NCBI GenBank assembly: GCA_016887505.1
Contig: CP069393.1
Coordinates: forward strand, 2,193,001 to 2,257,000
Direction: 5' to 3'
DNA length: 64,000 nucleotides
From: Clostridia bacterium
GTDB lineage: Bacteria; Bacillota; TC1; UBA5767
Within the stretch, counting starts at the first letter, position 1. Every line of letters begins with the position of its first letter. The notes under the pieces are model-generated. The model worked only from the letters and a program-made list of their open reading frames with translations. It was not told the origin of the DNA and did no database searches. Positions 1 to 12,332 of the stretch are shown here, one piece after another. A program made the position numbers and the translations under genes.

Positions 1-2797
1 CCAGCTCGATGGAGGCCGTTTCGCTACATCTGACTTGAATGATTTGTACAGAAGGGTCATCAACCGGAACAATCGACTGAAACGTCTGATTGATCTGATG
101 GCGCCAGATATTATTGTGAGAAATGAAAAACGCATGCTCCAAGAAGCGGTGGATGCGTTGATAGACAATGGAAGACGAGGCAGGCCGGTAGCCGGACCAG
201 GAAACCGTCCATTAAAATCCTTGTCGGATATGCTTAAAGGTAAGCAAGGACGTTTCCGTCAAAACTTACTCGGTAAAAGGGTGGACTATTCAGGACGTTC
301 TGTTATCGTTGTGGGTCCAGATCTAAAAATGAACCAGTGTGGTTTGCCGAGAAAGATGGCCTTGGAACTATTTAAACCATTCGTTATGAAACGATTGGTA
401 GACGATGGTATAGCCTATAACATCAAGAGTGCCAAACGTATGGTAGAAAAAGGTCATGATGCTGTTTGGGATGTTTTGGAAGAAGTTGCCAAAAACCACC
501 CAGTACTATTGAACCGTGCACCTACCTTGCACAGATTGGGAATCCAAGCTTTTGATCCCGTTTTGGTGGACGGCAAAGCCATCCGCTTGCACCCGCTAGT
601 ATGTACTGCATACAATGCCGACTTTGATGGAGACCAAATGGCAGTTCACTTGCCTCTTTCTCTAGAAGCTCAGTCGGAAGCTAGGTTATTGATGCTGTCA
701 GTTAATAACATCTTGAACCCCAAGGATGGTAAGCCAGTGGCTACGCCAACCCAGGATATGGTTTTGGGTTCATACTACCTGACAGTTGAAAGAGATGGCG
801 CCAAGGGCGAAGGCATGATTTTCAAGGATTACACCGAAGCCATGTTGGCCTATGAGTTTGGCGAAGTAACCGTGCATAGCAAGGTGAGCGTTCGTGTCAA
901 TGGACATATGTTGAATACGACCATCGGCCGTTTGATCTTCAACTTTGAAATTCCCATTCCAGAAGAGCTAGGTTACTATAACGAGGAAATGGGCAAGAAA
1001 AAATTGGGTCAATTGGTAGCCAAGTGTTACGAAAAGCTAGGCGCCAATGCAACAGCAAACTTACTAGATGGTATCAAAGCCTTGGGTTACAAGTACTCAA
1101 CAAGGGCTGGACTAACTATTTCGGTAGCAGATATTACGGTACCGGAGAATAAGAAGGCCATTCTAGATGCAACTACAATAGAAGTTGACAAAATACAAAA
1201 GCAATTCAGAAGAGGTCTTTTGAGTGAGCAAGAGCGTTATGACAAAGTAATTCGTCTTTGGTCTACGGCGACGGAAGATGTAACCGATGCCATGATGAAA
1301 TCACTTGACCGATTCAACCCTGTGTACATGATGGCCAATTCTGGTGCACGTGGTAACGTACAGCAAATTCGTCAGCTGGCTGGTATGCGTGGCTTGATGG
1401 CAGACCCATCTGGTCGAATTATGGACATACCAATTAAAGCAAACTTCCGGGAAGGCCTAACGGTTTTGGAATACTTTATTTCAACACACGGTGCCAGAAA
1501 AGGTTTGGCGGATACGGCACTACGTACTGCTGACTCCGGATACCTAACCAGACGTTTGGTTGACGTTTCACAGGACGTCATCGTCCGTGAAATGGATTGT
1601 GGCAGCATAAAAGGCATCACCGTTTCCGAGATTAAAGAAGGAAACAACATGATTGAGCCGTTAGAGGAACGGATTGAAGGCCGCTATGCACTAGAAGATA
1701 TTTACGATAAGAGTTCTGGTAAAGTAATTGTCAAGGGCGGCGAGATGATTGATGCAACCACGGCGGCTGAAATAGTAGACGCGGGAATCAAGCAAGTTAC
1801 AATCCGCTCGGTTAGTACTTGTGAAACAGAGCATGGTGTATGTGCTAAATGCTACGGTAGAAACCTGGCAAACGGCATGAAGGTAGAACTTGGAGAAGCG
1901 GTTGGAACGATTGCAGCACAATCCATCGGTGAACCAGGAACCCAGTTGACCATGCGTACTTTCCATACTGGTGGTGTAGCCGGAGATGATATTACCCAGG
2001 GTCTTCCTAGGGTAGAAGAGCTTTTCGAAGCAAGGAAACCGAAGGGTAAAGCAATCCTATCTTCTACGACCGGTAAAGTAGCAATCAAGGAAATGGAAGA
2101 TGGAAAACGAGTTGTAGAAGTTATTGGCGGCGACTCTGGACTTGAAACCTATGCGATTCCGTTCAATTCTAGACTTAAAGTTAGAAATGGTGATGTTGTT
2201 TCCTCTGGAGATACATTGACCGAGGGCTCTATCGATCCTAAAGAACTGATGAAAATCAAGGGAATTCGAGGAGTGCAGGAATACATATTGAAAGAAGTAC
2301 AGAAGGTTTACCGGATGCAAGGTGTAGACATCAACGACAAGCATATTGAGATTATTGCTCGTCAGATGACACGGAAGGTAACCATCGAGGAACCAGGCGA
2401 TACGGAATTGAGTATTGGCATGCAAATCAATGAAAGTAAATTGAAAAAAGCCAATGAACAGGTCCTAAAGGAAGGCGGAGAACCAGCAATTGCAAAACCG
2501 ATGTTGTTGGGTATTACGAAAGCATCCTTGGCAACGGACTCATTCTTCTCAGCCGCTTCCTTCCAAGAAACTACGAGAGTCTTGACCGAGGCTGCCATTA
2601 AAGGCAAGGTTGACCCACTGATTGGTCTAAAAGAGAATGTGCTAATTGGTAAATTAATTCCTGCTGGTACAGGCCTTGAAGAATACCGTAATGTGGAAAT
2701 TGAAGTGGAAGAAGAAGAAGTGGCACCACCGTTGGTGGAGGATTTTGTCGGTTCGGATGAAATCTTGGAAACCCCAGAAGCCTCGCTTGACATCTAA
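1..2797 (+). CDS. rpoC: DNA-directed RNA polymerase subunit beta' (5'-truncated by window edge)
   Basis: This is the catalytic large subunit of RNA polymerase, open from the first bases of the window in frame 2 and therefore lacking its N-terminal zipper and first zinc site (roughly 250 residues). The catalytic Mg motif NADFDGDQM lies at 614-640. The second zinc cluster is visible as a Cys near 1596 and the [11 protein letters not shown] block near 1820-1852. The trigger-loop region ([16 protein letters not shown]) follows near 1930-1977. The compact Gram-positive form without large lineage insertions is seen. The acidic C-terminal tail (EVEEEEV) ends about 50 bases before the L7Ae-like gene, so str genes are probably co-transcribed with rpoBC. 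Confidence 0.98.
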   Translation, partial: QLDGGRFATSDLNDLYRRVINRNNRLKRLIDLMAPDIIVRNEKRMLQEAVDALIDNGRRGRPVAGPGNRPLKSLSDMLKGKQGRFRQNLLGKRVDYSGRSVIVVGPDLKMNQCGLPRKMALELFKPFVMKRLVDDGIAYNIKSAKRMVEKGHDAVWDVLEEVAKNHPVLLNRAPTLHRLGIQAFDPVLVDGKAIRLHPLVCTAYNADFDGDQMAVHLPLSLEAQSEARLLMLSVNNILNPKDGKPVATPTQDMVLGSYYLTVERDGAKGEGMIFKDYTEAMLAYEFGEVTVHSKVSVRVNGHMLNTTIGRLIFNFEIPIPEELGYYNEEMGKKKLGQLVAKCYEKLGANATANLLDGIKALGYKYSTRAGLTISVADITVPENKKAILDATTIEVDKIQKQFRRGLLSEQERYDKVIRLWSTATEDVTDAMMKSLDRFNPVYMMANSGARGNVQQIRQLAGMRGLMADPSGRIMDIPIKANFREGLTVLEYFISTHGARKGLADTALRTADSGYLTRRLVDVSQDVIVREMDCGSIKGITVSEIKEGNNMIEPLEERIEGRYALEDIYDKSSGKVIVKGGEMIDATTAAEIVDAGIKQVTIRSVSTCETEHGVCAKCYGRNLANGMKVELGEAVGTIAAQSIGEPGTQLTMRTFHTGGVAGDDITQGLPRVEELFEARKPKGKAILSSTTGKVAIKEMEDGKRVVEVIGGDSGLETYAIPFNSRLKVRNGDVVSSGDTLTEGSIDPKELMKIKGIRGVQEYILKEVQKVYRMQGVDINDKHIEIIARQMTRKVTIEEPGDTELSIGMQINESKLKKANEQVLKEGGEPAIAKPMLLGITKASLATDSFFSAASFQETTRVLTEAAIKGKVDPLIGLKENVLIGKLIPAGTGLEEYRNVEIEVEEEEVAPPLVEDFVGSDEILETPEASLDI

Positions 2798-2845
2798 GTG
2801 GCTTGGTGGTATCCTAATCAAGCTGCATAATAGGAGAGTGTGTAT

Positions 2846-3103
2846 ATGTCCTTACATGAATTAAATGATGCGACTACATACGTCGTTGGCACCAAGCAAA
2901 CGATAAGAGCAATCGCAGAGGGACAGGCTAAGAAAGTATTTTTAGCCAAAGACGCGGATCGATTTCTGCAGACGGAAATTGAGAAACTCTGCCAAGAGAA
3001 TCAGATTTCCATAGAGGGTGTATCCACCATGTTGGAATTAGGCAGGCATGTCGGCATTGAAGTGAAGGCAGCCGTTGCCACCATCATTGGTGATGAACAA
3101 TAG
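2846..3103 (+). CDS. L7Ae/L30e/S12e-family K-turn RNA-binding protein (YbxF-like)
   Basis: An 85-residue protein of the L7Ae fold lying between rpoC and rpsL, the usual place of B. subtilis ybxF (rplGB). Family members bind kink-turn RNA. The segments TKQTIRAIAEGQAKKVFLAKDAD and the LG..VGIEVKAAVA tail match the family core. I chose the ATG at 2846 because AGGAGAG at 2832-2838 is well spaced from it; an upstream in-frame GTG at 2840 would sit too near the ribosome-binding site. Its place in the operon suggests a ribosome-associated or RNA-chaperone role, but the precise target is not shown by the sequence. Confidence 0.9.
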   Translation: MSLHELNDATTYVVGTKQTIRAIAEGQAKKVFLAKDADRFLQTEIEKLCQENQISIEGVSTMLELGRHVGIEVKAAVATIIGDEQ

Positions 3104-3173
3104 AAGCTAAGAAAAAGGTGAGCAGAAAGCATATTTCTGCTTGCCATTTCATTGAATGAGAGGAGGGAAAAGA

Positions 3174-3548
3174 ATGCCTACGATTAACCAATTGGTAAAA
3201 CAAGGAAGAAAATCGGCAATCAAAAAGTCAGGCTCACCAGCCCTGAAAAACTGTCCGCAAAAAAGAGGTGTTTGTACCAGAGTCTATACTACGACTCCAA
3301 AGAAACCAAACTCAGCACTTCGTAAAGTGGCACGTGTGAGATTAACCAACGGAATTGAAGTAACATCCTATATTCCTGGTATTGGTCACGTTCTTCAAGA
3401 ACACTCGGTGGTACTGATTCGCGGTGGAAAAATTAAAGATCTTCCCGGTGTACGTTATCACATCGTAAGAGGAGCATTAGACTCATCTGGTGTTCAGGAT
3501 AGAAAGAAATCCCGTTCCAAGTATGGAACCAAAAGACCAAAGAAATAA
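3174..3548 (+). CDS. rpsL: 30S ribosomal protein S12
   Basis: S12 of the decoding centre, 124 residues, beginning [12 protein letters not shown]. The conserved loops [13 protein letters not shown] and [10 protein letters not shown], near the classical streptomycin-resistance positions, are intact. The start is the ATG at 3174, served by AGGAGG at 3161-3166; an in-frame ATG 18 bases upstream precedes that site and is not used. It is the first gene of the classical str order rpsL-rpsG-fusA-tuf. Confidence 0.98.
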   Translation: MPTINQLVKQGRKSAIKKSGSPALKNCPQKRGVCTRVYTTTPKKPNSALRKVARVRLTNGIEVTSYIPGIGHVLQEHSVVLIRGGKIKDLPGVRYHIVRGALDSSGVQDRKKSRSKYGTKRPKK

Positions 3549-3573
3549 ACTAGATTGTAGAAAAAAGAGGTGA

Positions 3574-4050
<477 letters not shown>

Positions 4051-4093
4051 TAGATAGAAGAGTAGAGCTATGCAATAGGTAGAGGAGAAAAAT

Positions 4094-6175
4094 ATGGCTA
4101 GAAAAGTTAGTTTGGAAAAAACTAGAAATATAGGAATTATGGCCCATATTGATGCCGGAAAAACGACGACTACCGAGAGAATTTTATTCTACACCGGACG
4201 GACCCACAAAATTGGTGAGGTTCATGACGGTGCAGCCACCATGGACTGGATGTCCCAAGAACAGGAACGTGGAATTACCATTACATCTGCGGCCACGACG
4301 TGTGAATGGAGAAAACATCGTATTAATATTATCGACACACCCGGACACGTTGACTTCACCATGGAGGTAGAACGCTCTCTGAGAGTCCTAGACGGCGCTG
4401 TAGCCGTTTTCTGCTCAGTCGGAGGGGTAGAACCCCAGTCGGAAACAGTTTGGCGTCAGGCGGACAAATACAACGTTCCGCGTTTGGCTTACATCAACAA
4501 AATGGACAGAATGGGCGCTAATTTCTTTAATGGCGTTAATATGATTAAAGAACGTTTGGGAGCCAATGCTGTTCCCTTGCAGATCCCCATCGGTTCAGAA
4601 GAAAATTTCCACGGACTTGTAGACTTGGTAACCAAGGAAGCAATCATTTATACAGATGACCTAGGAACGACCAACGAGAAGGTTGAAATTCCTGGAGAAC
4701 TCGTGGATACGGTAGAAGAATGGCATGAATTCATGCTGGAAGCAGTAGCTGAAAGCGATGATGTTCTAATGGAGAAATATCTCGAAGGAGAAGAACTGAG
4801 TGTTGAGGAAATCAAAAACGCCATACGTAAGGCTACCCTAGAGGTTAAGATTATCCCGGTACTTTGTGGTTCCTCCTTCAAAAATAAGGGTGTACAACCA
4901 TTATTGGACGCAGTAGTAGATTATCTACCTGCCCCAACGGATGTACCTTCTATTGTGGGACATGATGTAGATGATCTTGATGTAGAAGTCTTGCGTCATG
5001 CGTCAGATGAAGAACCATTTTCTTCATTGGCATTTAAAATTATGGCTGACCCCTTTGTAGGAAAACTTACATTCTTCCGGGTTTATTCCGGAGTAGCTGC
5101 CTCAGGTAGTTATGTGATGAATTCCAGCAAGGGTAAAAAAGAACGTTTCGGACGTCTGTTGAAGATGCACGCAAACAGTCGTGAGGAAATCGACGAAGTT
5201 AGAGCAGGCGACATTGCTGCTGCAGTTGGTCTGAAAAACACCAGTACTGGTGATACCCTTTGCGACATGCAAGACCAGGTAATTCTAGAATCAATGGAAT
5301 TCCCCGATCCAGTTATTGACGTTGCAATTGAACCAAAAACCAAGGCAGACCAAGAAAAGATGGGTGTAGCCCTTCAGAAACTCTCTGAAGAAGACCCCAC
5401 GTTCAGAATCCATACAGATGAAGACACAGGACAAACCATTATTTCTGGTATGGGAGAGTTGCACTTGGACATCATCGTAGACCGTATGATGCGCGAGTTT
5501 AAAGTAGATGCAACAGTTGGTAAACCTCAGGTTGCCTACAAAGAAACCTTGGGTAAAGCCATTCGTTCCGAAGCAAAATTTGCAAAACAATCTGGTGGAC
5601 GAGGCCAGTATGGTCACGTTATCATCGAATTGGAACCTCTTACGCGTGGAACAGGATACGAGTTCATCAGTGAAGTCGTTGGTGGATCCATTCCGAAAGA
5701 GTTTATTAAACCAGTTGACCAAGGTATCCAAGAAGCCATGCAAAGTGGTGTTTTAGCTGGATTCCCAACGGTAGACATCAAGGTTCGTCTTGTAGATGGT
5801 TCCTATCACGATGTTGACTCATCGGAGATGGCGTTTAAAGTGGCTGGTTCCATGGCTTTAAAAGAAGGTCTAAGAAAATCCGGCGCGAAAATACTTGAAC
5901 CCTATATGTCAATTGAAGTGGTTATGCCTGAAGAATACATGGGAGATGTTATCGGTGATATTAACTCCCGTCGTGGTAAGATTGAGGGCATGGAAGATAG
6001 AGCTGGTGCTAAGGTTGTACGTGGAGATGTGCCGCTGTCCGAAATGTTTGGATATGCAACAGACCTACGTTCTAAGACACAAGGTCGTGGAAACTACACG
6101 ATGCAGTTCTCACACTACGAAGAAGTGCCAAAGAATATTGCAGAAGAGATTATTGCAAAAAGACAAGGTAAGTAA
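4094..6175 (+). CDS. fusA: Elongation factor G
   Basis: Translocation GTPase, 693 residues with the five-domain bacterial EF-G layout. The G domain shows AHIDAGKT at residues 17-24, the DTPGHVDF switch II motif and NKMDR. The domain IV region ([10 protein letters not shown], then [14 protein letters not shown]) is intact, which separates it from RF3 and LepA. It ends 32 bases before tuf. Reading is unbroken with no sign of a paralogous or antibiotic-protection variant. Confidence 0.98.
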   Translation: MARKVSLEKTRNIGIMAHIDAGKTTTTERILFYTGRTHKIGEVHDGAATMDWMSQEQERGITITSAATTCEWRKHRINIIDTPGHVDFTMEVERSLRVLDGAVAVFCSVGGVEPQSETVWRQADKYNVPRLAYINKMDRMGANFFNGVNMIKERLGANAVPLQIPIGSEENFHGLVDLVTKEAIIYTDDLGTTNEKVEIPGELVDTVEEWHEFMLEAVAESDDVLMEKYLEGEELSVEEIKNAIRKATLEVKIIPVLCGSSFKNKGVQPLLDAVVDYLPAPTDVPSIVGHDVDDLDVEVLRHASDEEPFSSLAFKIMADPFVGKLTFFRVYSGVAASGSYVMNSSKGKKERFGRLLKMHANSREEIDEVRAGDIAAAVGLKNTSTGDTLCDMQDQVILESMEFPDPVIDVAIEPKTKADQEKMGVALQKLSEEDPTFRIHTDEDTGQTIISGMGELHLDIIVDRMMREFKVDATVGKPQVAYKETLGKAIRSEAKFAKQSGGRGQYGHVIIELEPLTRGTGYEFISEVVGGSIPKEFIKPVDQGIQEAMQSGVLAGFPTVDIKVRLVDGSYHDVDSSEMAFKVAGSMALKEGLRKSGAKILEPYMSIEVVMPEEYMGDVIGDINSRRGKIEGMEDRAGAKVVRGDVPLSEMFGYATDLRSKTQGRGNYTMQFSHYEEVPKNIAEEIIAKRQGK

Positions 6176-6207
6176 TACTAAGAGTATTTTTAAAGGAGGC
6201 TATTAAA

Positions 6208-7410
6208 ATGGCTAAAAAGAAATTTGAAAGAACGAAACCCCATATTAATATCGGTACCATCGGTCACGTTGACCACGGCAAAACTACTTTGACCGCGGCC
6301 ATCACGATGACCTTGGCAAAAGCTGGCCTGGCTGAAATTAAGGATTATGCATCCATTGATAATGCGCCAGAAGAAAGAGAACGTGGAATCACCATCAACA
6401 CTGCACACGTTGAGTATGAAACTGAGAACAGACACTACGCACACGTAGACTGCCCAGGACACGCCGACTATGTTAAGAACATGATCACCGGTGCTGCTCA
6501 AATGGACGGAGCTATCTTGGTAGTATCTGCAGCAGATGGCCCTATGCCTCAAACAAGAGAGCATATCTTGCTTTCTAAGCAAGTAGGCGTGCCTTACATC
6601 ATTGTATTTTTGAATAAATCCGACCAAGTAGACGACCCTGAGTTGTTGGAATTGGTTGAAATGGAAGTAAGAGAACTCTTGACCGAGTATGATTTTGATG
6701 GAGACAACACTCCAATCGTAACTGGCTCCGCTTTGATGGCCATCGAAAAAGGTGATGGAACCAGAGAAAACGAGTTCAGTGGTCCAATCTGGGAACTGAT
6801 GGATGCAGTAGATGCCTACATTCCAATTCCAGAGCGTGCTACCGACAAACCATTCCTGATGCCTGTAGAGGACGTATTCACCATTACCGGCCGTGGAACA
6901 GTAGCAACTGGTAGAGTTGAGCGTGGCGTGGTTAAAATCGGCGACAACGTAGAAATCGTTGGATTGCAAGAAGAAACCAGAAAAACGGTTGTAACTGGCG
7001 TAGAGATGTTCAGAAAGCTTCTAGATCAAGCAGAAGCAGGAGACAACATCGGCGTACTGTTGCGTGGTGTAGATAGAAAAGACATCGAAAGAGGACAAGT
7101 ACTTGCGGCTCCAGGAAGCATTCATCCGCATACGAAGTTCTCCGGCGAAGTATACATATTGACGAAAGAAGAAGGCGGAAGACATACACCGTTCTTCAAC
7201 GGTTACAGACCTCAGTTCTATTTCAGAACGACAGACGTAACTGGTATGGCAGATCTACCAGAAGGTATTGAGATGGTAATGCCTGGCGATAGAGTTGAGA
7301 TGAGCGTAGAACTGATTACGCCGATCGCAATTGAGCCCGGACTGCGTTTCGCAATTCGTGAAGGTGGAAGAACTGTTGGCGCAGGGGTTGTATCTTCTGT
7401 AGCTGAGTAG
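6208..7410 (+). CDS. tuf: Elongation factor Tu
   Basis: Aminoacyl-tRNA delivery GTPase, 400 residues. GHVDHGKT lies at residues 19-26, followed by [12 protein letters not shown] and NKSDQVDD. The residues normally NKCD read NKSD here, a common variant. The C-terminal domain ending ([12 protein letters not shown]) is complete. It is the last str gene and is preceded by AAAGGAGG. A hairpin follows shortly after the stop, then the S10 leader, so transcription is probably partly terminated or modulated here. Confidence 0.98.
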   Translation: MAKKKFERTKPHINIGTIGHVDHGKTTLTAAITMTLAKAGLAEIKDYASIDNAPEERERGITINTAHVEYETENRHYAHVDCPGHADYVKNMITGAAQMDGAILVVSAADGPMPQTREHILLSKQVGVPYIIVFLNKSDQVDDPELLELVEMEVRELLTEYDFDGDNTPIVTGSALMAIEKGDGTRENEFSGPIWELMDAVDAYIPIPERATDKPFLMPVEDVFTITGRGTVATGRVERGVVKIGDNVEIVGLQEETRKTVVTGVEMFRKLLDQAEAGDNIGVLLRGVDRKDIERGQVLAAPGSIHPHTKFSGEVYILTKEEGGRHTPFFNGYRPQFYFRTTDVTGMADLPEGIEMVMPGDRVEMSVELITPIAIEPGLRFAIREGGRTVGAGVVSSVAE

Positions 7411-7427
7411 TATAATGGCAATGTTGC

Positions 7428-7470
7428 GGCAAAAAGTCAGGGGCAGTATGCCCCTGACTCTTGCCACGTT
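7428..7470 (+). terminator. Hairpin after tuf (weak intrinsic terminator or attenuator)
   Basis: An 11-bp perfect stem pairs 7435-7445 with 7449-7459 around a GTA loop, and an outer GGCAA/TTGCC pairing (7428-7432 with 7461-7465) extends it. The following tract is only ACGTTTTAG, so termination is likely incomplete. It separates the str and S10 groups. Confidence 0.6.
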
Positions 7471-7498
7471 TTAGAACTATGTTTTGATATGCGATGAT

Positions 7499-7547
7499 GT
7501 GGGAGGTTGCTAGTCCTTTTTTCCTAAAGGAACCTAGGTTTTTCCAC
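7499..7547 (+). promoter_or_regulatory. Candidate structured leader of the S10 operon
   Basis: Within the 178-base gap between tuf and rpsJ, three nested helices can be paired: 7499-7504 with 7542-7547, CTAG 7510-7513 with 7534-7537, and TCCTTT 7514-7519 with 7526-7531. The position directly before rpsJ suggests an autoregulatory leader; which ribosomal protein would bind is not visible. I do not match it to a named RNA family. Confidence 0.4.
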
Positions 7548-7588
7548 TGAGTATGTCCGCATGAAATACGGGCGAAGGAGGAAGTAAT

Positions 7589-7897
7589 ATGGCTAACGAG
7601 AAGATCAGAATCAGACTGAAGGCATTCGATCACAGACTTTTGGATCAAAGTGCAAATAACATCGTGGAAACAGCGAAGAATACTGGTGCAACAGTATCCG
7701 GTCCAGTACCATTGCCTACGGAGAAGAACATCTTCACCATTCTCAGATCACCTCATGTGAATAAAGATTCACGAGAGCAGTTTGAGATGAGAACACACAA
7801 AAGGTTGATCGATATTATCCAACCTACACCGAAGACGGTGGATTCTTTGATGAGAATCGACCTGCCGGCAGGTGTGGATATTGAAATCAAGCTGTAG
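7589..7897 (+). CDS. rpsJ: 30S ribosomal protein S10
   Basis: S10, 102 residues, also known elsewhere as NusE in antitermination. It starts [20 protein letters not shown] and contains the typical [28 protein letters not shown] stretch, spanning the loop that reaches the ribosome centre. It opens the S10 operon, has AAGGAGG upstream and is followed 36 bases later by rplC. Confidence 0.98.
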   Translation: MANEKIRIRLKAFDHRLLDQSANNIVETAKNTGATVSGPVPLPTEKNIFTILRSPHVNKDSREQFEMRTHKRLIDIIQPTPKTVDSLMRIDLPAGVDIEIKL

Positions 7898-7933
7898 GCA
7901 AAAGTAAAGAAAAGGATATGGAGGTGCTTAAGT

Positions 7934-8560
7934 ATGTCTAAAGGAATTTTGGGCAAAAAACTTGGAATGACGCGAATCTTCCAAGACGGTAAGGTAATTC
8001 CTGTGACAGTAATCGAAGCAGGGCCTTGCGTAGTCACACAAATTAAAACCAAAGAAAATGACGGCTATGAGGCAATTCAAGTCGGTTTTTCTCCGGTCAA
8101 GGAAAAAAATGTCAACAAACCAGCCAAAGGCCATTTTGCTAAAGCAGGCGTAGCACCCACACGCTACCTGAGAGAATTCAGAGTGGACAATGTGGCGGAC
8201 TACACTGTAGGTCAGGAAATCAAACTGGACATCTTTGAAGATGGCGAGATTGTAGACGTGATTGGCAAGAGCAAGGGTAAAGGTTTCGCAGGTGTCATTA
8301 AGAAGAATCATTTCCACTGTGGACCAATGGCGCATGGTTCTAAGTATCATAGAGGACCAGGTTCTCTAGGAGCGATGGGCCCAGCTCGTGTATTCAAAGG
8401 TAGACCCCTACCAGGACGCATGGGTGGCAACAGAGTAACTGTTCAAAACTTGACAGTTGCAAAAGTGGATGTTGACAAAAACGTTATCTTAGTTAAGGGC
8501 GCGATTCCTGGATCAAAAAAAGGTCTAGTAACTGTACGTAGCGCTGTAAAAGCTAAGTAA
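7934..8560 (+). CDS. rplC: 50S ribosomal protein L3
   Basis: Primary 23S rRNA-binding protein near the peptidyl-transferase centre, 208 residues, beginning [16 protein letters not shown]. The conserved loop region [22 protein letters not shown] and the [10 protein letters not shown] segment are present. Second gene of the S10 operon, with GGAGGTG before the ATG. Confidence 0.98.
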   Translation: MSKGILGKKLGMTRIFQDGKVIPVTVIEAGPCVVTQIKTKENDGYEAIQVGFSPVKEKNVNKPAKGHFAKAGVAPTRYLREFRVDNVADYTVGQEIKLDIFEDGEIVDVIGKSKGKGFAGVIKKNHFHCGPMAHGSKYHRGPGSLGAMGPARVFKGRPLPGRMGGNRVTVQNLTVAKVDVDKNVILVKGAIPGSKKGLVTVRSAVKAK

Positions 8561-8582
8561 TCTGAGAAAGGAGGAAAAAACC

Positions 8583-9209
8583 ATGGCTAAAACAGCCGTA
8601 ATGAATATTGAAGGAAAAAAAGTTAGCGATTTGGAACTTAACGATTCCGTATTCGCTGCTGAATTCAATGAAGCGACTGTACACAATGTCGTTGTGATGC
8701 AATTGGCCAACAAGCGACAAGGTACACAATCTACCAAAACCAGAGCAGAAGTAGCTGGCGGCGGAAGAAAGCCTTGGAGACAAAAAGGCACAGGTCGTGC
8801 CAGAGTGGGTAGTTCAAGAAACCCAGTTTGGAAGGGCGGCGGTATCGCATTTGGACCTAAACCTAGAGATTATTCATACACCATGCCTAAAAAGGCTAGA
8901 AGAGTGGCAATGAAATCTGTATTGTCTGACAAATTGGCTAGCGACAACTTGATTGTGCTGGATGCATTGAACGTAGAACCCAAGACCAAAGAAATGATTC
9001 GGGTTCTTGGAAACCTAAAAGTAGATAAAAAAGCGTTGGTCGTAACCAATGCAGTGGAATCTGCAGTAGTACGTTCAGCAAGTAATATCCAAGGCGTTAA
9101 GACTGCCATTGTGGATGAAATGAATGTATACGACGTAGTCAATGCAGATGTATTGATTATGACAGAAGAAGCTATTAAGAAAATTGAGGAGGTGCTGGCA
9201 AATGCGTAA
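8583..9209 (+). CDS. rplD: 50S ribosomal protein L4
   Basis: L4, 208 residues, lines the exit tunnel; its long loop is visible as [25 protein letters not shown]. It begins [14 protein letters not shown]. In enterobacteria L4 represses the S10 operon, but that mechanism cannot be assumed here. It overlaps rplW by 8 bases, indicating translational coupling. Confidence 0.97.
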   Translation: MAKTAVMNIEGKKVSDLELNDSVFAAEFNEATVHNVVVMQLANKRQGTQSTKTRAEVAGGGRKPWRQKGTGRARVGSSRNPVWKGGGIAFGPKPRDYSYTMPKKARRVAMKSVLSDKLASDNLIVLDALNVEPKTKEMIRVLGNLKVDKKALVVTNAVESAVVRSASNIQGVKTAIVDEMNVYDVVNADVLIMTEEAIKKIEEVLANA

Positions 9210-9489
9210 CCCTCAAGATGTATTGATTCGTCCAGTAGTCACTGAGAAAGCATTGCGTATGATGGAAGAAAATAAATATACTTTCTTCGTTGATACGGAT
9301 GCCAACAAGATTGAAATTAAAAATGCTGTACATAAGCAATTTAATGTCGATGTTGAAAAAGTGACAACTGTAACAGTTAGAGGTAAAAAGAGAAGACAGG
9401 GGCGCTTCGTGGGCAAAACATCTGACCGCAAGAAAGCGATAGTTAAGCTAAAGGCCGGCAGCAAAATTGAGCTGTTCGATAACCTGTAG
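9202..9489 (+). CDS. rplW: 50S ribosomal protein L23
   Basis: L23, 95 residues, at the tunnel exit where SRP and trigger factor dock. The correct start is the ATG at 9202 ([17 protein letters not shown]), which uses GAGGAGG near 9187; the reading frame extends further upstream but without family similarity. The start lies inside the end of rplD, so the two are coupled. Confidence 0.97.
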   Translation: MRNPQDVLIRPVVTEKALRMMEENKYTFFVDTDANKIEIKNAVHKQFNVDVEKVTTVTVRGKKRRQGRFVGKTSDRKKAIVKLKAGSKIELFDNL

Positions 9490-9515
9490 ATATCAGTTTG
9501 AAGGAGGAATAAAAA

Positions 9516-10349
9516 ATGGCAGTTAAAAAGTTCAAACCTACTTCCCCTGGTATCAGAACAATGACCGTTTCCACGTTTGAGGAAATTACGAAAACGTCTC
9601 CGGAGAAATCTTTGATTGCTCCGCTGCCAAAGAAATCCGGTCGTAACAACCAGGGAAGAATGACCGTCCGACATAAGGGCGGCGGACAAAAAAGACAGTA
9701 TCGTATCATCGACTTCAAGAGAACCAAGGACGATATCCCGGCTAAGGTTGCGGCAATTGAATATGACCCCAACCGTTCCGCCAACATCGCTTTGCTGCAC
9801 TATGCAGATGGTGAAAAGAGATATATCTTGGCTCCGGTAGGCCTAAAAGTTGGCGCTACAATTTATTCTGGTGTCGATCAAGACATAAAAGCAGGTAATA
9901 GCTTGCCTTTGAGCAGCATTCCTGTAGGTACCCAAATTCACAACATCGAGCTTAAAGAAGGTAAAGGCGGTCAGCTTGTTAGAACAGCCGGCGCCGTGGC
10001 CCAACTAATGGCAAAAGAAGGCAATTACGCGCAAGTGAGATTACCGTCTGGCGAAGTAAGAATGATTCACATTCGTTGCAGAGCTACCATTGGTCAAGTC
10101 GGAAACCTGAGCCATGAGAATATTACTCTTGGTAAAGCAGGACGTTCTAGATGGTTGGGAATCAGACCTAGCGTACGTGGTGTTGTAATGAATCCAAACG
10201 ATCACCCACATGGTGGTGGTGAAGGACGTTCACCTGTTGGTAGAAAACACCCAGTTACACCTTGGGGTAAACCAGCACGTGGCGCAAGAACTAGGAAGAA
10301 AAAGAAAGCTTCTGACAAGTTTATTGTAAGAAGACGCTATTCTAAGTAA
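9516..10349 (+). CDS. rplB: 50S ribosomal protein L2
   Basis: L2, 277 residues, needed for subunit joining and peptidyl-transferase assembly. It begins [12 protein letters not shown] and carries the OB/SH3 core and the conserved [19 protein letters not shown] segment with the key His. The C-terminus is the usual basic [14 protein letters not shown] tail. Preceded by AAGGAGG. Confidence 0.98.
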   Translation: MAVKKFKPTSPGIRTMTVSTFEEITKTSPEKSLIAPLPKKSGRNNQGRMTVRHKGGGQKRQYRIIDFKRTKDDIPAKVAAIEYDPNRSANIALLHYADGEKRYILAPVGLKVGATIYSGVDQDIKAGNSLPLSSIPVGTQIHNIELKEGKGGQLVRTAGAVAQLMAKEGNYAQVRLPSGEVRMIHIRCRATIGQVGNLSHENITLGKAGRSRWLGIRPSVRGVVMNPNDHPHGGGEGRSPVGRKHPVTPWGKPARGARTRKKKKASDKFIVRRRYSK

Positions 10350-10367
10350 GAGGGGAGGTAGCTGACA

Positions 10368-10640
10368 ATGTCAAGATCAGTTAAAAAAGGCCCTTACTGC
10401 GAACCGAAACTACTAGCAAAAGTAGAGGCTATGAACGAAGTAGACAACAAACAAGTCATCAAGACGTGGTCCAGACGTTCCACTATTTTTCCACAGATGG
10501 TAGGACATACTTTTGCAGTGCACAACGGGAAAAAGCATATTCCTGTGTATGTGAGTGAGGATATGGTTGGCCATAAGTTGGGCGAATTTTCACCGACTAG
10601 AACATACAAAGGACATGCTGGCTCCAAGACCAGCAGATAG
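10368..10640 (+). CDS. rpsS: 30S ribosomal protein S19
   Basis: S19 of the 30S head, 90 residues, starting [16 protein letters not shown]. The [19 protein letters not shown]-type core is clear (here MVGHKLGEF). It lies 18 bases after rplB and 19 before rplV. Confidence 0.98.
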   Translation: MSRSVKKGPYCEPKLLAKVEAMNEVDNKQVIKTWSRRSTIFPQMVGHTFAVHNGKKHIPVYVSEDMVGHKLGEFSPTRTYKGHAGSKTSR

Positions 10641-10659
10641 TAGAGAGGGGGCTTATGTA

Positions 10660-10998
10660 ATGGAAACAAGAGCTGTAGCAAAATATATAAGAATTTCTCC
10701 GCTCAAAGCACGTTCGGTCGCAGACGCGATCCGAGGTAAGAATGTCGGAGAAGCCTATGGCATATTGAAGTTCACTCCAAGAAAAGCCGCATTCTTGATT
10801 GAGAAAGTCTTGAAAAGCGCGGTTTCGAATGCCGAGAATAACTTTGAATTGGATATTAATAACTTGTACGTTTCTCAGATCTTCATTGATGAAGGTCCGA
10901 CGATGAAACGTTTCAAGCCTAGAGCCATGGGAAGAGCGGACATGATCCGTAAGAGAACAAGCCACATTACTGTGGTAGTTAGCGAAAGGGAGGTATAA
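10660..10998 (+). CDS. rplV: 50S ribosomal protein L22
   Basis: L22, 112 residues, whose hairpin loop lines the exit tunnel opposite L4. The start is the ATG at 10660 ([19 protein letters not shown]); the frame stays open upstream through rpsS but that is an out-of-frame shadow. The loop residues [18 protein letters not shown] are conserved. It is followed within 4 bases by rpsC. Confidence 0.97.
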   Translation: METRAVAKYIRISPLKARSVADAIRGKNVGEAYGILKFTPRKAAFLIEKVLKSAVSNAENNFELDINNLYVSQIFIDEGPTMKRFKPRAMGRADMIRKRTSHITVVVSEREV

Positions 10999-11002
10999 CA
11001 GC

Positions 11003-11662
11003 GTGGGTCAGAAAGTACATCCAAAAAGCATGAGACTTGGTGTGATCCAGGACTGGGATGCCAAGTGGTACGCAAACAAAGATTATGCAAAATTGCTTCA
11101 CGAAGATGTTAAAGTTCGTGAATATATCAAGAAAAAATTATATGAAGCGGGCATTTCCCGCATTGAGATTGAGCGTTTTGCCAATCGTCTAAAAGTGACT
11201 ATTCACACTGCAAAGCCAGGCGTTGTTATTGGTAAAGGCGGTACAGAAGTAGACGCATTAAGACAAGAATTGGTGAAAATGACCAATCGTCAAGTAAACT
11301 TGAACATCGTGGAAGTTAAGAAGGTTGACATTGATGCTCAATTGGTTGCTGAAAATATTGCATTCCAACTAGAGCGCAGAGTTTCCTTCAGAAGAGCTGT
11401 AAAACAAGCCCTACAAAGAGCTATGAGACAAGGTGCCGAAGGTATCAAGGTTCAAGTAGCAGGTAGACTTGGTGGTGCTGAAATTGCCAGAACCGAATGG
11501 GCAAGCGAGGGTAAAGTTCCTTTGCATACCATCCGTGCTGACGTTCAATATGGAACAGCTGTGTCTAACACAACATATGGCAAAATTGGTGTAAAAACTT
11601 GGATTTGCCACGGCGAAATACTTCCTGAGAGCAGTAAGGATGTTCAAAAGGGGGTTGAGTAA
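11003..11662 (+). CDS. rpsC: 30S ribosomal protein S3
   Basis: S3 at the mRNA entry channel, 219 residues. A KH domain is seen with the [15 protein letters not shown] turn, and the C-terminal domain contains [16 protein letters not shown]. The start is GTG at 11003 behind GGGAGG, since no ATG suits the conserved [13 protein letters not shown] beginning. Confidence 0.97.
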   Translation: MGQKVHPKSMRLGVIQDWDAKWYANKDYAKLLHEDVKVREYIKKKLYEAGISRIEIERFANRLKVTIHTAKPGVVIGKGGTEVDALRQELVKMTNRQVNLNIVEVKKVDIDAQLVAENIAFQLERRVSFRRAVKQALQRAMRQGAEGIKVQVAGRLGGAEIARTEWASEGKVPLHTIRADVQYGTAVSNTTYGKIGVKTWICHGEILPESSKDVQKGVE

Positions 11663-11664
11663 TC

Positions 11665-12090
11665 ATGTTGATGCCAAAAAGAGTAAAATATCGCAAACCA
11701 CATAGACCCAGAAAGATGACAGGTAAAGCCTTAAAGGGCAATACTGTTACTTATGGCGAATATGGCTTACAGGCCCAAGAACCTGCTTGGATTACTTCAA
11801 GACAGATCGAAGCGGCACGTATTGCGATGACTCGTTATACCAAAAGAGGTGGTAAAGTTTGGATTAAGATTTTCCCAGACAGACCCATTACGACAAAACC
11901 GGCTGAAACCCGTATGGGTAAAGGTAAAGGTACTCCTGAGTATTGGGTAGCACCTGTTAAACCTGGTCGTGTAATGTTTGAAATTGCGGGAGTTCCCGAA
12001 GAAGTAGCGCGTGAAGCACTGCGCCTTGCGGCTGCTAAATTACCAAATAAGTGCAAGTTTATAAGTTCTGAAGCGGGTGGTGAAGGTTAA
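11665..12090 (+). CDS. rplP: 50S ribosomal protein L16
   Basis: L16, 141 residues, near the A-site tRNA elbow. It begins [15 protein letters not shown] and contains [22 protein letters not shown]. It starts 2 bases after rpsC and its stop codon overlaps the rpmC start by one base (TAATG). Confidence 0.98.
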   Translation: MLMPKRVKYRKPHRPRKMTGKALKGNTVTYGEYGLQAQEPAWITSRQIEAARIAMTRYTKRGGKVWIKIFPDRPITTKPAETRMGKGKGTPEYWVAPVKPGRVMFEIAGVPEEVAREALRLAAAKLPNKCKFISSEAGGEG

Positions 12091-12296
12091 TGAAAGCAAA
12101 TGAAATCAAAGATATGACATCTGAAGAAATCGTTCAGAAGGTTGGCGCGCTCAAACAAGAGCTTTTCAATCTAAGATTCCAAGCAGCCACTGCTCAACTG
12201 GATAACCCGATGAGAATCAAAGAGGTCAGAAAAGATATTGCTCGTGCAAAGACCGTTCTCAGAGAAAGGGAAGTATCTCAAGCGAAAGCAATGTAG
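12090..12296 (+). CDS. rpmC: 50S ribosomal protein L29
   Basis: L29, 68 residues, a two-helix protein at the exit site. [18 protein letters not shown] and the LFNLRFQ core followed by [14 protein letters not shown] are typical. Stop-start overlap with rplP indicates coupling. Confidence 0.96.
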   Translation: MKANEIKDMTSEEIVQKVGALKQELFNLRFQAATAQLDNPMRIKEVRKDIARAKTVLREREVSQAKAM

Positions 12297-12332
12297 CTGA
12301 TAGATTGATAAGATGAAAAAGGAGGATTATCC

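Noticed and set aside
5291-5743. Antisense reading frame inside fusA, and similar long antisense frames inside tuf, ntpA and rpsK
   Set aside because: They are shadows of highly conserved genes on the other strand, with no ribosome-binding site or family resemblance.
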